In this document: positions 1 through 8,346 of the stretch, piece after piece
How positions within the stretch are numbered: the first letter of the stretch is position 1
Layout of the letters: every line of letters begins with the position of its first letter
From: Microbacterium indicum DSM 19969
GTDB lineage: Bacteria > Actinomycetota > Actinomycetes > Actinomycetales > Microbacteriaceae
Reading direction: 5' to 3'
NCBI RefSeq assembly: GCF_000422385.1
Contig: NZ_AULR01000018.1
Span: 1 to 38,470 of the forward strand
DNA: 38,470 nt
Made by a program: the position numbers and the translations under genes
Notes under the pieces: generated by a model
Databases searched by the model: none
What the model saw: the letters and a program-made list of their open reading frames with translations, nothing else
What the model was told of the DNA's origin: nothing

Positions 1-210
1 GACAATGCAGCCATGGAAAGCTTCTTCGCCCTGCTCCAGAAGAACGTCCTCAACCGCCGCTCCTGGACAGCCCGCGAGCAGCTGCGCATCGCGATCGTCA
101 CCTGGATCGAGCGGACCTACCACCGCCGGCGACGCCAGGCGCGTCTGGGCCGTTTGACGCCCATCGAATTCGAGACCATCATGAACACGACCGTCGCACT
201 CGCGGCGTGA
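1..210 (+). CDS. IS3-family transposase OrfB, C-terminal part (5' end outside window)
   Basis: The frame is open from base 1 and reads DNAAMESFFALLQ at once. This is the IS3 retroviral-type integrase-core motif DNAxxExFF that carries the third catalytic acidic residue (Glu) of the DDE triad. Downstream come the basic YHRRRRQARLG segment and TPIEFE, the usual C-terminal pattern of IS3 OrfB. Only about 69 residues are inside the window; the first two catalytic Asp residues and OrfA are not visible. ATG at 13 is internal, not the start. The protein would act on the ends of its own element. Whether the copy is intact cannot be judged here. Confidence 0.85.
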   Translation, partial: DNAAMESFFALLQKNVLNRRSWTAREQLRIAIVTWIERTYHRRRRQARLGRLTPIEFETIMNTTVALAA

Positions 211-247
211 CTACAACCTGTCACCTACCCGTGCAGCAGTCCCGTCC
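1..247 (+). mobile_element. right end of an IS3-family insertion sequence (partial)
   Basis: The window opens inside an IS3-type transposase gene whose stop lies at 208-210. The roughly 35 bp after the stop, with the run CCGTGCAGCAG at about 230-240, probably hold the right terminal inverted repeat. The exact outer end is a guess because the left end is outside the window. A minus-strand reading frame arriving from the right ends in this same DNA, which suggests the element interrupted an older gene. Confidence 0.6.
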
Positions 248-449
248 ACAGCTGGAAGCTGCTCGCGTACGCAAGCCAGAACACGAACGCCACTCCGAAC
301 CAGGTTCCGGCCGCGAGGAGGGCCCAGAAGATCCGGGATCCGCGACTGCAGGTCAGGATCATGACGCCGATGATGATCAGGGCAGGGAACTCTGCGAGCC
401 CCGATCGCAGGTGAGGCCGCATCAACCACCAGGCGCGGAACGGTGACTG
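225..449 (-). pseudogene. fragment of an integral membrane protein, possibly truncated by the IS3 element
   Basis: On the minus strand a frame opens after a TGA at 452-450 and reads FRAWWLMRPHLRSGLAEFP, then two hydrophobic segments (around ALIIIGVMILTC and WALLAAGTWFGVAFVFWLAY), before ending in LLHG. Those last codons lie in the inferred IS3 terminal repeat. There is no Shine-Dalgarno-preceded start; TTG at 425 and ATG at 422 are possible but unsupported. The composition looks like a real membrane protein missing its N-terminus and cut at the C-terminus. The family is not recognised. It could also be a small intact membrane peptide, but the position next to an IS end favours a remnant. Confidence 0.35.
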
Positions 450-862
450 TCACGAGGTCGAGGCGCCGCGCGGCGCTCCGACGCGGGCTACCGAGCAGCA
501 ACCGACTTCATCCGGCCTCCGCGGGCACGGGTGAACCGTCGCGTTTTAGGACATCGCAAGCACCACAGCTGAACGGCTGTGCACGTGAGCGATGAGGACC
601 CGCGCGTGGCCGCCAACCCTGCGCAATCGTGCAGCCAAAGTAGGAGCGCACAGCGGGATCGCAGAGGGCGGCCGACTTAGAAGGCAACACGACCCATTTC
701 GGGACCTTGTTCTCATGTCTGGCGAGGCGGTCGCCCCGAAGCGATTAACCCGAGCGCCGCGCGACAGGACGATGTCGGCACGCTAGGCGAAGTTTCGCTG
801 GTTGCCTGAGCCCCGCGGTTCGTCCGAGCGTCATGCCCACCACACCCAGAATCCAATATCCT
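450..862. other. gene-free stretch, no supported feature
   Basis: Short open frames occur on both strands but none has a plausible start, ribosome binding site or recognisable protein pattern. No tRNA-like cloverleaf or repeat array was seen. The codon-position GC bias is lost compared with the flanking genes. It looks like decayed intergenic DNA next to the IS3 end. Confidence 0.4.
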
Positions 863-863
863 A

Positions 864-892
864 TTGCGACCAAAGTACAGGGCCGCTAGCGT
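864..892 (+). promoter_or_regulatory. sigma-70-type promoter of the small secreted protein
   Basis: TTGCGA at 864-869 and TAGCGT at 887-892 are separated by exactly 17 bp, a good match to the actinobacterial housekeeping pattern TTGNNN-17-TANNNT. The start of transcription would fall near 899, leaving a leader of about 43 nt that carries AGGAG (935-939) before the ATG at 943. Confidence 0.55.
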
Positions 893-942
893 GGCCCAGG
901 TCATCCGGCCTCGCATGAGACACACGACAACATAGGAGAAGC

Positions 943-1272
943 ATGCGTTCATCGCGTAGTACGCCCATCCGCAAGCGCATCGGCGTTGGGATCGCCTCCC
1001 TCGCCCTGGCACTCGGGTTTGGAGCGGTCGGCGCCGCCCCGGCCCAGGCCGCCGCAACGAGCTGTAGCAACCTGCACTGGGACGGGACCAACGTAACCGG
1101 GACTTGCTACGGCTCCGGGTCGGCCACGGTGAAGTTCACCTGCTACAAGTCGTACCCCTGGGAGACCACGTGGAGCAAAACCGGGAAGATCAACGTTCCT
1201 TCGTCGTTCAGCTGGACGGTCGGGCAGAAGTGCAACCCGCTCACGAACGACTGGAAGATCGCAGTCTCCTGA
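943..1272 (+). CDS. small secreted protein with four cysteines, function unknown
   Basis: The 109-residue product has a classical Sec signal peptide: a basic n-region (RSSRSTPIRKR), a hydrophobic core from about residue 13 to 31 and an AxA site near APAQA, giving cleavage around residue 36-38. The mature part, about 72 residues, holds four cysteines (in TSC, GTC, FTC and QKC) and is rich in Ser, Thr, Trp and Lys, so two disulfides in a small extracellular beta-type fold are plausible. AGGAG lies 3-4 nt before the ATG. The gene stands alone with its own promoter upstream and a strong hairpin downstream. No family is recognised; a secreted effector, inhibitor or surface protein are all possible. 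Confidence 0.7.
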   Translation: MRSSRSTPIRKRIGVGIASLALALGFGAVGAAPAQAAATSCSNLHWDGTNVTGTCYGSGSATVKFTCYKSYPWETTWSKTGKINVPSSFSWTVGQKCNPLTNDWKIAVS

Positions 1273-1292
1273 GACAACGCCTCCAAGCGCTT

Positions 1293-1336
1293 AACACCGG
1301 TGGGATCACGACGAAGTTCGTGATCCCACCGGTGTT
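1293..1336. terminator. strong hairpin, probable bidirectional terminator
   Basis: Perfect 19-bp inverted repeat: 1293-1311 pairs with 1318-1336, with the 6-nt loop CGAAGT. It sits between the end of the secreted-protein gene (1272) and the end of the convergent DsbA-like gene (1373). There is no long T-run on either side, as is usual for high-GC actinobacterial terminators. Confidence 0.7.
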
Positions 1337-1372
1337 ATAGCTCAAGAACGACGGGGGCTGTGCGGCCGCCGC

Positions 1373-2047
1373 TCAGCCGGCCAGGTGCGAAGCGAGCGTC
1401 GTCGAGTTCCAATCCTGGATCCACTCATCGTCCAGTAGCACCGACGGGGTGGCAGCACGAGTCTGGCCCGGCGCAATCGGCATGTCGTCGGTCTGCTGCT
1501 GCACGTAGTCGTCGTACTCGCGGTTCGTGATGCAGTCGGCGACGTCGCCCGCGCCCGAGTCCTCGGCGATCTGGATGATCTGGTCGTCGTCGAGACCCGT
1601 CGTGCCCTCGCTGGGCTGCTGGTCGTACATCTCCTTGAGGAAGGCGTACGCGGCGTCGGGCGAGGTGTTCGCGACGCAGTACATCGCGTTGGCGGCGCGC
1701 GACGAGTACTCGGTGCCCTGCGACGCGTTGTCGAGCAGGCCGACGGGGTGCACGTTCAGCGTGATGTCGCCGTTCTCGACGGCGTCGTTGATCTGGTCGC
1801 CCCAGGTGTCCTCGAACTGTCCGCAGATGGGGCAGATGAAGTCGACGTAGGTGTCGAGCTCCTGGGCGCCGTCGCCGATCACGATCGCGCCCGTCTCCTG
1901 GTTGACCGACGTCGCGCCGGGCGCGGTCGCGGGCGCCGAGGCGCGGTTGTTCAGGACGATCACGAGCGCGCCGACGCCGACGACGGCGACGACCACGACG
2001 ATCGAGATGATGATCGCGAAGAGGTTCGACTTCTTGGCCTGTGCCAT
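1373..2047 (-). CDS. membrane-anchored DsbA-like thioredoxin-domain protein
   Basis: The 224-residue product starts with a short basic stretch and one membrane segment (about residues 9-32), then a linker and a thioredoxin-fold domain carrying CPIC (Cys72, Cys75) in FICPICGQF. This is the Thioredoxin_4/DsbA pattern. It should work outside the membrane in forming or rearranging disulfides in secreted proteins. The cis-Pro loop is seen near the end (AATPSVLLDDEW). It lies 30 nt after map on the same strand and is probably co-transcribed with the secY-adk-map tail. GGAAAGG lies about 10 nt before the ATG. A partner such as DsbB or VKOR is not in the window. Confidence 0.85.
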   Translation of the reverse strand: MAQAKKSNLFAIIISIVVVVAVVGVGALVIVLNNRASAPATAPGATSVNQETGAIVIGDGAQELDTYVDFICPICGQFEDTWGDQINDAVENGDITLNVHPVGLLDNASQGTEYSSRAANAMYCVANTSPDAAYAFLKEMYDQQPSEGTTGLDDDQIIQIAEDSGAGDVADCITNREYDDYVQQQTDDMPIAPGQTRAATPSVLLDDEWIQDWNSTTLASHLAG

Positions 2048-2077
2048 GGGAGGGATGCCTTCCGGAAAGGGGCAGGG

Positions 2078-2935
2078 TCAGGGAATGGGAACCGGGACCA
2101 CGCCGAAGGGGGCGAGACCTGCTGCCCCGCCGTCGGCGGCTGTGAGGACCCAGATCCCACCATCATGGACGGCGACGCTGTGTTCCCAGTGGGCTCCAGC
2201 TGATCCATCGACAGTCGTGATCGTCCAGTCGTCGTCTTCGACGTAGACCTCTTCGCCGCCCGCCGTCATCATCGGCTCGACGCAGATGCAGAGGCCGGGC
2301 TTGATCTCGGCCCCGCGCATCGTGGTCGAGTAGTTGAAGAGCGACGGCTCCTCGTGCATCTGGCGGCCGATCCCGTGCCCGACGTAGTCGCGCAGGATGC
2401 CCATCGGCTGGCCCGTCGACGGCAGGGGGTTCGCCTCGACGTACTCCTGGATCGCGTCGCCGACCTGGCCGAGGTACCGGCTCGTCGCGAGCGCGGCGAT
2501 GCCGGCCCACATCGATCCCTCTGTCGCCTCGCTGAGCTCGCGGCGCTGCGCGACGAGCTCGGGGTCGGCCCCCTCGCCCGGCACGATGAACGTGCGGGCC
2601 GAGTCGCCGTTCCAGCCGTCTGGCGTCTCGGCGCCCGAGTCGACCGACACGATGTCGCCGGCCTCGAGGACGCGGTCGCCCGGGATCCCGTGCACGACCT
2701 GGTCGTTGACCGACACGCACACCGTGTGCACGTAGTCGTCGACGAGCTGGAAGTTCGAGTGCGCGCCGGCCGACCGGATCGCCTCGTCGGCGATGCGGTC
2801 GAGCTCGAGCGTCGTGATCCCGGGGCGGATCGCCGCGGCGACGGCGTCGAGCGACGCGGCCGTGATCGCGCCCGGCGCCATCATGGCGCGCAGCTCGACG
2901 GGCTTCTTGTAGACCGACCGCCGGAAGATGCCCAT
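2078..2935 (-). CDS. map: type I methionine aminopeptidase
   Basis: Removes the initiator methionine from nascent proteins. The 285-residue product shows the pita-bread metallopeptidase pattern: His82 in VVHGIPGD, metal ligands Asp99 (SVDSG), Asp111 (NGDSA), His187 (GHGIG), Glu220 (CVEPM) and Glu251 (WEHSVAV). It starts 4 nt after the adk stop, so any ribosome binding site lies inside adk. The N-terminal MGIFRRSVYKKP looks typical for actinobacterial family members, which supports the first ATG over Met18 or Met19. In many actinobacteria map lies between adk and infA; here infA is not found within the window. Confidence 0.95.
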   Translation of the reverse strand: MGIFRRSVYKKPVELRAMMAPGAITAASLDAVAAAIRPGITTLELDRIADEAIRSAGAHSNFQLVDDYVHTVCVSVNDQVVHGIPGDRVLEAGDIVSVDSGAETPDGWNGDSARTFIVPGEGADPELVAQRRELSEATEGSMWAGIAALATSRYLGQVGDAIQEYVEANPLPSTGQPMGILRDYVGHGIGRQMHEEPSLFNYSTTMRGAEIKPGLCICVEPMMTAGGEEVYVEDDDWTITTVDGSAGAHWEHSVAVHDGGIWVLTAADGGAAGLAPFGVVPVPIP

Positions 2936-2939
2936 GGGG

Positions 2940-3530
2940 TCAGGCGGCGACGGTCGCGAGACCGCGGGCCGCGAGCGCCGACATGATCCGCTCGGTGATC
3001 TCGTCGAGCTCGCCGACGCCGTCGATGCGGTCGACGATGCCGCGCGGCTCGTAGAGGTCGATGATCGGAGCGGTCTCGCTCTCGTAGATCGACAGGCGCT
3101 TCGCGACGGCCTCTTCGGTGTCGTCGCTGCGCCCCTGCTCCGCGGCCCGCTGCGTGATGCGGGTGATCGACTCCTCGCGCGGGACCTCGAGGAGGATCAC
3201 GGCGTCGAGCTCGTCGCCGCGGCCCGCGAGGTACTCGTCGAGGTGGGCGACCTGCGCCGTGTTGCGGGGGTAGCCGTCGAGGAGGAAGCCCTCGGCGTCG
3301 CCCTGCGACAGGCGGTCGCGCACGATCTCACTCGTGACCTCGTCGGGGACGAGGTCGCCGGCGTCGGTGATCGCCTGGACCTTGCGGCCCAGCTCGGTGC
3401 CGTTCTTGATGTTGTCCCGGAAGATGTCGCCCGTGGAGACGACGGGGATGCCGTAGGAGGCGGCGATGCGCGCCCCCTGCGTTCCCTTGCCCGAGCCCTG
3501 CGGGCCGACGATCAGGAGGCGTGCCGTCAT
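2940..3530 (-). CDS. adk: adenylate kinase (short form)
   Basis: Interconverts ATP + AMP and 2 ADP in the cytoplasm. The 196-residue product has the P-loop [10 protein letters not shown] (residues 9-18; most adenylate kinases have GPPGAGKGTQ), the AMP-binding TGDIFR (33-38) and FLLDGYPRN (82-90). The LID domain is the short form without a zinc site, which explains a length below 200. The start is fixed by an ATGA overlap with the secY stop (3527-3530), which implies translational coupling. A much longer frame continues upstream in secY but is only the shadow of secY in another frame. Confidence 0.96.
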   Translation of the reverse strand: MTARLLIVGPQGSGKGTQGARIAASYGIPVVSTGDIFRDNIKNGTELGRKVQAITDAGDLVPDEVTSEIVRDRLSQGDAEGFLLDGYPRNTAQVAHLDEYLAGRGDELDAVILLEVPREESITRITQRAAEQGRSDDTEEAVAKRLSIYESETAPIIDLYEPRGIVDRIDGVGELDEITERIMSALAARGLATVAA

Positions 3531-4849
3531 CGGAGCAACCCTTCGTAGTGACGCTGCTGCAGCTGCGCGTCGATCTGCTTCACCGTCTCGAGGCCGACAC
3601 CCACCATGATGAGCAGCGAGGTTCCGCCGAACGGGAAGTTCTGGTTGGCCTGCACCGTCGCGAGCGCCACGAGGGGCACGAGGGCGACGAGACCCAGGTA
3701 GATCGAACCCGGGAAGGTGATGCGGGTCAGGACGTAGTCGAGGTACTCGGCCGTCTGGCGGCCGGCGCGGATGCCGGGGATGAACCCGCCGTAGCGCTTC
3801 ATGTTGTCGGCCTGGTCGACCGGGTTGAAGGTGATCGCCACGTAGAAGTAGGTGAACCCGATGATCAGGAGGAAGTACGCCGCCATGTAGATCGGGTGGT
3901 CGCCCGTCGTGAAGTACGTGCTGATCCAGGTGACCCACGCGGCCGGCTCGGAGCCGTCGGTCGGGGTGTTGAACTGCGCGATGAGCGACGGGATGTAGAG
4001 GAGCGACGACGAGAAGATCACGGGCACGACGCCCGCCATGTTGACCTTGATCGGGATGTACGTGTTCGTGCCGCCGTAGGTGCGGCGCCCGACCATGCGC
4101 TTGGCGTACTGCACGGGGATCCGTCGCTGCGACTGCTCGACGAAGACGACGAGCGCGATGAGGATGACGCCGACCGCCAGGACGAGGAGGAAGACCTCGA
4201 AGCCGCGGGCCTGCCAGATCGACCACATGGCGCCCGGGAACTGGGCCGCGATCGACGTGAAGATGAGGAGCGACATGCCGTTGCCGACGCCGCGCTCGGT
4301 GAGCAGCTCGGCCATCCACATGACGAGGCTCGTGCCGGCCGTCAGCGTGATGACGATCATGGCCTGCGAGATCCAGCTCGTATCGGTGAGCAGGTTCGAG
4401 CACTCGGCGACGCTCGTGGTGCCGAAGAGCTGGCCCGAACGGGCGACCGTGACGAGGGTCGTGGCCTGCAGGAGCGCCAGCGCGATCGTGAGGTAGCGCG
4501 TGTACTGCGTGAGCTTGGCCTGGCCCGCCTGGCCCTCCTTCTGGAGCGCCTCGAAGTGCGGGATCACGACGCGGAGCAGCTGGGTGATGATCGTCGCCGT
4601 GATGTACGGCATGACGCCGAGCGCGAGGATCGACAGCTGCAGCAGCCCGCCGCCGGAGAAGAGGTTGACGAGCGAGAGGAGGCCCTCTGTTCCTGAGGTT
4701 CCCTCGAGACACGCTTGCACGTTCGGATAGCTGACGAACGGCGCCGGAACGTGCGTGCCGAAGCGATAGATGGCGATGATGCCGAGCGTGAAGCCGATCT
4801 TCCGCCGCAGGTCGGGGGTACGGAAGATCCGCGCGATGGCGCTGAACAA
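3527..4849 (-). CDS. secY: preprotein translocase subunit SecY
   Basis: Central channel of the SecYEG translocon in the cytoplasmic membrane. The 440-residue product opens with [20 protein letters not shown], has about ten hydrophobic segments and shows conserved stretches such as [11 protein letters not shown] (after transmembrane 2) and [19 protein letters not shown]. The start is a TTG at 4849: an exact AGGAGG lies 7 nt upstream and no ATG or GTG is better placed. It is separated from rplO by 117 nt holding a terminator-like hairpin, and overlaps adk by 4 nt. Confidence 0.96.
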   Translation of the reverse strand: MFSAIARIFRTPDLRRKIGFTLGIIAIYRFGTHVPAPFVSYPNVQACLEGTSGTEGLLSLVNLFSGGGLLQLSILALGVMPYITATIITQLLRVVIPHFEALQKEGQAGQAKLTQYTRYLTIALALLQATTLVTVARSGQLFGTTSVAECSNLLTDTSWISQAMIVITLTAGTSLVMWMAELLTERGVGNGMSLLIFTSIAAQFPGAMWSIWQARGFEVFLLVLAVGVILIALVVFVEQSQRRIPVQYAKRMVGRRTYGGTNTYIPIKVNMAGVVPVIFSSSLLYIPSLIAQFNTPTDGSEPAAWVTWISTYFTTGDHPIYMAAYFLLIIGFTYFYVAITFNPVDQADNMKRYGGFIPGIRAGRQTAEYLDYVLTRITFPGSIYLGLVALVPLVALATVQANQNFPFGGTSLLIMVGVGLETVKQIDAQLQQRHYEGLLR

Positions 4850-4856
4850 GAAACTG

Positions 4857-4862
4857 CCTCCT
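4857..4862 (-). promoter_or_regulatory. ribosome binding site that fixes the TTG start of secY
   Basis: Minus-strand AGGAGG, 7 nt before the TTG at 4849-4847. It is the strongest Shine-Dalgarno sequence in the ribosomal cluster and decides an unusual start codon. Confidence 0.75.
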
Positions 4863-4911
4863 ATGAGGGATGGCGCACGCTTCGGCGCACGCCGTCCACC
4901 AGACTAGCCGA

Positions 4912-4941
4912 AAGGGCCGGGAGCTCTCGCCCCCGGCCCTT
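4912..4941 (-). terminator. hairpin between rplO and secY (attenuator or partial terminator)
   Basis: A 10-bp perfect stem, 4912-4921 with 4932-4941, and a 10-nt loop, followed on the minus strand by TTTCGG. It lies in the 117-nt gap between the ribosomal genes and secY-adk-map. It could lower read-through into secY or be a processing site. No clear promoter for secY was found after it. Confidence 0.5.
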
Positions 4942-4966
4942 CAGCTGGTGCACCAGACGGTGCGGA

Positions 4967-5428
4967 TTACTTGATCGAACCGCCCGCGGCCTCGATCTTG
5001 GCCTGCGCCGAGGCGGAGACCTTGTTGACCTGGACGTTCAGGGCAACGGCGATGTCGCCGGTGCCGAGAACCTTCACGAGCTCGTTCTTGCGCACGAGGC
5101 CCTTCTCGACGAGAGCGTCGACGGTCACGTCGCCGCCCTCGGGGAAGGCGAGGGCCAGCTTGTCGAGGTTGACGACCTGGTACTCGGTGCGGAACGGGTT
5201 CTTGAAGCCGCGGAGCTTCGGGGTGCGCATGTGCAGCGGCATCTGGCCACCCTCGAAGCCGACGCGCACGGTGTTGCGAGCACGCGTGCCCTTCGTTCCA
5301 CGGCCAGCGGTCTTGCCCTTCGAACCCTCACCACGGCCCTTGCGGGTCTTGGCGGTGTTGGCTCCGGGGACGGGGCGCAGGTGGTGCGCCTTGAGCACGG
5401 CGGGGCGCTCTTCGATGTTCTCAGCCAT
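4967..5428 (-). CDS. rplO: 50S ribosomal protein L15
   Basis: Structural protein of the large subunit. The 153-residue product has the typical Gly/Lys/Arg-rich N-terminal part ([21 protein letters not shown], about residues 27-47) and the [18 protein letters not shown] block that defines L15. Its ATG overlaps the rpmD stop by one base (TGATG), so translation is probably coupled. It is the last ribosomal gene before the secY gap. Confidence 0.97.
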   Translation of the reverse strand: MAENIEERPAVLKAHHLRPVPGANTAKTRKGRGEGSKGKTAGRGTKGTRARNTVRVGFEGGQMPLHMRTPKLRGFKNPFRTEYQVVNLDKLALAFPEGGDVTVDALVEKGLVRKNELVKVLGTGDIAVALNVQVNKVSASAQAKIEAAGGSIK

Positions 5429-5613
5429 CAGTCGATCTCCTCAACCTTGACGAGGTGAGCGACAGCGCGGACGTAGCCGCGGGTCTGAGCGTCATCGGGG
5501 CGGACGACCGCGTCGCCGATGCGCTTGAGACCGAGGCTGCGCAGCGTGTGACGCTGGTTCTGCTTCTCGCTCACCTTGGACTTGATCTGCGTGACCTTCA
5601 GACGCGCGGCCAT
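5428..5613 (-). CDS. rpmD: 50S ribosomal protein L30
   Basis: A 61-residue large-subunit protein ([18 protein letters not shown] at the N-terminus, [15 protein letters not shown] in the middle), normal length for L30. The start is ATG 5613, which overlaps the rpsE stop by one base; its own stop overlaps the rplO start by one base. The longer open frame upstream is an out-of-frame shadow of rpsE. Confidence 0.96.
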   Translation of the reverse strand: MAARLKVTQIKSKVSEKQNQRHTLRSLGLKRIGDAVVRPDDAQTRGYVRAVAHLVKVEEID

Positions 5614-6311
5614 CAGGCACCTGCCTTCGCTGCAGCGGCGGCCTTGGCCTCCGCACGGACGATACGGGCGGGCGCGACCTGGTCGAAGTCGAGGCCGCGA
5701 CGCGCGGCGACCGCACGGGGCTCCTCGAGCGACTTCAGGGCCGCGACCGTCGCGTGCACGATGTTGATCGTGTTCGACGAGCCGAGCGACTTCGAGAGCA
5801 CGTCGTGGATGCCGGCGCACTCGAGGACCGCGCGGACGGGACCACCGGCGATGACACCGGTACCGGCCACGGCCGGACGGAGCAGCACGACACCGGCGGC
5901 GTCCTCACCCTGGACGGGGTGCGGGATCGTCGACTCGATGCGGGGAACGCGGAAGAAGTTGCGCTTCGCGTCCTCGACGCCCTTCGAGATCGCCAGGGGG
6001 ACCTCGCGGGCCTTGCCGTAGCCGACGCCCACCAGGCCGTTGCCGTCGCCGACGACCACGAGAGCGGTGAAGCTGAAGCGACGACCGCCCTTCACGACCT
6101 TCGAGACGCGGTTGATGGTGACGACGCGCTCGAGGAAGTTGCTGTCGTTGTCACGGCCGCCACGGCCGTTCCCACGACGGTCGCCGCGTCCGCCGCGGTC
6201 GTTGCCGCCGCGACGGCCGCCGCGCTCGTTGCGCGACTCGGCCTGGCCCTGCTCGGGCGCGGTCTGCGTGGCCTCGGTGGTCACCTCGGTCGTCTCCTTG
6301 TTGTCACTCAC
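5613..6311 (-). CDS. rpsE: 30S ribosomal protein S5 with Gly/Arg-rich N-terminal extension
   Basis: Small-subunit protein needed for decoding accuracy. From about residue 58 ([19 protein letters not shown]) to 215 the sequence is ordinary S5, with [23 protein letters not shown]. The first 57 residues are an extra tail: an acidic Thr/Glu/Gln part, then an arginine-glycine-rich run ([18 protein letters not shown]). E. coli S5 has 166 residues; this one has 232. Longer S5 N-termini occur in related actinobacteria, but the RGG-like run is notable. It overlaps rplR by 4 nt (ATGA) and rpmD by 1 nt. Confidence 0.96.
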   Translation of the reverse strand: MSDNKETTEVTTEATQTAPEQGQAESRNERGGRRGGNDRGGRGDRRGNGRGGRDNDSNFLERVVTINRVSKVVKGGRRFSFTALVVVGDGNGLVGVGYGKAREVPLAISKGVEDAKRNFFRVPRIESTIPHPVQGEDAAGVVLLRPAVAGTGVIAGGPVRAVLECAGIHDVLSKSLGSSNTINIVHATVAALKSLEEPRAVAARRGLDFDQVAPARIVRAEAKAAAAAKAGA

Positions 6312-6667
6312 AGGCTCAGCCCTCCTTCGCGGGCGCCATCGGCGATCGCCGCGACGCGACCGGCGTAGCGGTTGCCGCCGCGGTCGAACACGACGGCCTC
6401 GATGCCGGCGGCCTTCGCGCGCTCGGCGAGCAGCTCGCCGACCTTGCGGGCCTTAGCGGTCTTGTCGCCCTCGAACGAGCGCAGGTCGGTCTCGAGCGTC
6501 GATGCCGACGCGAGCGTGAGGCCCTGGGCATCGTCGATGACCTGGACGAACACGTGGCGAGCCGAACGGTTCACGACGAGGCGGGGGCGCTCGGCGGTGC
6601 CGACGACCTTCTTGCGAAGGCGGGTGTGGCGGCGCGAGCGCGCCGCGGACTTCGACGTCACAGCCAT
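6308..6667 (-). CDS. rplR: 50S ribosomal protein L18
   Basis: Binds 5S rRNA in the central protuberance. The 119-residue product has the L18 pattern: [19 protein letters not shown] near the N-terminus, [19 protein letters not shown] in the middle and the C-terminal [20 protein letters not shown]. Normal length. The start at 6667 lies 2 nt after the rplF stop, and the stop overlaps the rpsE ATG by 4 nt. Confidence 0.97.
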   Translation of the reverse strand: MAVTSKSAARSRRHTRLRKKVVGTAERPRLVVNRSARHVFVQVIDDAQGLTLASASTLETDLRSFEGDKTAKARKVGELLAERAKAAGIEAVVFDRGGNRYAGRVAAIADGAREGGLSL

Positions 6668-6669
6668 GA

Positions 6670-7206
6670 TTACTTACCAGCCTTTCCGGCCTTGCGGCGG
6701 ATCTGCTCGCCGGCGTAGCGCACACCCTTGCCCTTGTACGGCTCGGGCTTGCGGATCTTGCGGATGTTCGCTGCGACCTCGCCGACTGCCTGCTTGTCGA
6801 TGCCGGTGACGGTGAGCTTCGTGTTGCCGTCGACCGAGAACGAGATGCCGGCCGGGGGCTCGACGGTGACCGGGTGCGAGAAGCCGAGCGCGAACTCGAG
6901 GCTCGAGCCCTTCTGCTGCACGCGGTAACCGGTGCCGACGATCTCGAGGGACTTCGAGTAGCCCTGCGTGACGCCGATGATGTTGTTGTTGATGAGAGTG
7001 CGGGTCAGGCCGTGGAGCGACCGCGACTCGCGCTCGTCGTCGGGGCGGGTGACGAGAACCTGGTTCTCCTCGACCTTGGCCTCGATCGGCGAAGCGACCG
7101 TGAGAGCGAGCTCGCCCTTGGGGCCCTTCACCGTGACCAGCTGGCCGTCGATCTTGACGTCGACGCCGGCGGGGATGTCAATGGGGAGACGTCCGATACG
7201 CGACAT
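6670..7206 (-). CDS. rplF: 50S ribosomal protein L6
   Basis: Large-subunit protein near the factor-binding site. The 178-residue product starts [20 protein letters not shown] and ends with the L6 signature region [19 protein letters not shown]. Length and both tandem alpha/beta halves are normal. It lies 6 nt after rpsH and 2 nt before rplR. Confidence 0.97.
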   Translation of the reverse strand: MSRIGRLPIDIPAGVDVKIDGQLVTVKGPKGELALTVASPIEAKVEENQVLVTRPDDERESRSLHGLTRTLINNNIIGVTQGYSKSLEIVGTGYRVQQKGSSLEFALGFSHPVTVEPPAGISFSVDGNTKLTVTGIDKQAVGEVAANIRKIRKPEPYKGKGVRYAGEQIRRKAGKAGK

Positions 7207-7212
7207 TCAGGG

Positions 7213-7611
7213 TCACCACACGTAGGCGAGAACTTCTCCGCCCACGCCCTTCTGCTCAGCCTGACGGTCGGTGAGGAGACCGGAGGAGGTGGACAGGATC
7301 GCGACGCCGAGGCCGCCGAGCACCTTGGGGAGCTCGTTCGACTTCGCGTACACGCGGAGGCCGGGCTTCGAGACCCGCTTGATGCCCGCGATCGAACGCT
7401 CACGGTGTGCGCCGTACTTGAGCGTGAGGGTGAGGGTCTTGCCGACGCGCGCGTCGGTCTCCTCCCAAGCCGAGATGTAGCCCTCCGCGCGGAGGATGTC
7501 GGCGATGTGCGTCTTCAGCTTGCTCGACGGCAGCGACACCTGGTCGTGGTGCGCCGAGTTCGCGTTGCGCAGACGGGTCAGCATGTCTGCGACCGGGTCT
7601 GTCATGGTCAT
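7213..7611 (-). CDS. rpsH: 30S ribosomal protein S8
   Basis: Primary 16S rRNA binding protein and, in other bacteria, translational repressor of the spc operon. The 132-residue product shows [19 protein letters not shown] near the N-terminus and the C-terminal [19 protein letters not shown], both diagnostic. Start ATG 7611 is chosen over the ATG two codons later because AAGGAA lies 7 nt upstream. The 143-nt gap to rplE holds a strong hairpin but no rpsN. Confidence 0.97.
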   Translation of the reverse strand: MTMTDPVADMLTRLRNANSAHHDQVSLPSSKLKTHIADILRAEGYISAWEETDARVGKTLTLTLKYGAHRERSIAGIKRVSKPGLRVYAKSNELPKVLGGLGVAILSTSSGLLTDRQAEQKGVGGEVLAYVW

Positions 7612-7700
7612 ACGTGAGTTCCTTTGTTCATGAGGTTTCGGCTGCCGTTACACGACAGACGACCTTCCACGACGTGGATAGCCAATATTCGATTGTCATC

Positions 7701-7737
7701 CAGATGCCGGGCACGACCAAGTCGTGCCCGGCATCTG
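7701..7737 (-). terminator. strong hairpin between rplE and rpsH, where rpsN often lies
   Basis: A perfect 17-bp inverted repeat, 7701-7717 with 7721-7737, separated by only 3 nt (CAA). It sits inside the 143-nt gap between rplE and rpsH with no T-run. It may be an RNA processing or mRNA-stability site, a partial terminator, or a binding site for autoregulation by S8. The gap is too short for an S14 gene. Confidence 0.55.
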
Positions 7738-7754
7738 ACGGCTGATTCGGAGGA

Positions 7755-8339
7755 TCAGGCGTTGTTGTTCACGAAGGGGAAGCCGAGGTGGCGCAGGAGC
7801 GCGCGGCCCTCGTCGTCCGTCTTCGCGGTGGTCACGACGGTGATGTCGAAACCGCGCACGCGGTCGATGCGGTCCTGGTCGATCTCGTGGAAGATCGACT
7901 GCTCGGCCACACCGAACGTGTAGTTGCCGTTGCCGTCGAACTGCTTGTCCGACAGGCCGCGGAAGTCGCGGATGCGGGGAAGCGCGAGCGAGATGAGACG
8001 GTCCAGGAACTCCCACGCGCGGTCACCGCGGAGGGTGACGTGCGCGCCGATGGCCTGGCCCTCGCGCAGCTTGAACTGCGCGATCGACTTCTTCGCCTTC
8101 GTCGTGACGGGCTTCTGGCCGGTGATCGCGGTGAGATCGGAGATCGCACCCTCGATGACCTTGCTGTCGCGAGCTGCCTCGCCGACACCCGTGTTCACAA
8201 CGACCTTCACGAGGCCCGGAACCTGCATGACGTTCTCGTAGGAGAACTCGTCCTGCAGCTTCTGGCGGATCTCGTTGCGGTAGACCTGCTTGAGGCGAGG
8301 CTGGATTTTGCCAGCCTGCGCGGCGATGTCCGTGCTCAT
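7755..8339 (-). CDS. rplE: 50S ribosomal protein L5
   Basis: Binds 5S rRNA. The 194-residue product has the L5 signature [19 protein letters not shown], the [14 protein letters not shown] loop (as [19 protein letters not shown]) and a C-terminal [19 protein letters not shown]. Slightly longer than the E. coli protein (179) because of an N-terminal tail of about 14 residues. It lies 7 nt after rplX. Confidence 0.97.
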   Translation of the reverse strand: MSTDIAAQAGKIQPRLKQVYRNEIRQKLQDEFSYENVMQVPGLVKVVVNTGVGEAARDSKVIEGAISDLTAITGQKPVTTKAKKSIAQFKLREGQAIGAHVTLRGDRAWEFLDRLISLALPRIRDFRGLSDKQFDGNGNYTFGVAEQSIFHEIDQDRIDRVRGFDITVVTTAKTDDEGRALLRHLGFPFVNNNA

Positions 8340-8346
8340 GTCTCTC

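Noticed and set aside
508..690. 60-residue minus-strand frame with several cysteines
   Set aside because: No start signal, no pattern, lies in decayed DNA next to the IS3 end.
3521..4696. 391-residue plus-strand open frame
   Set aside because: Antisense to secY, charged low-complexity translation.
2940..4712. 590-residue frame ending with adenylate kinase
   Set aside because: Only the last 196 codons are adk; the rest is the secY region in another frame. The ATGA overlap at 3527-3530 gives the true start.
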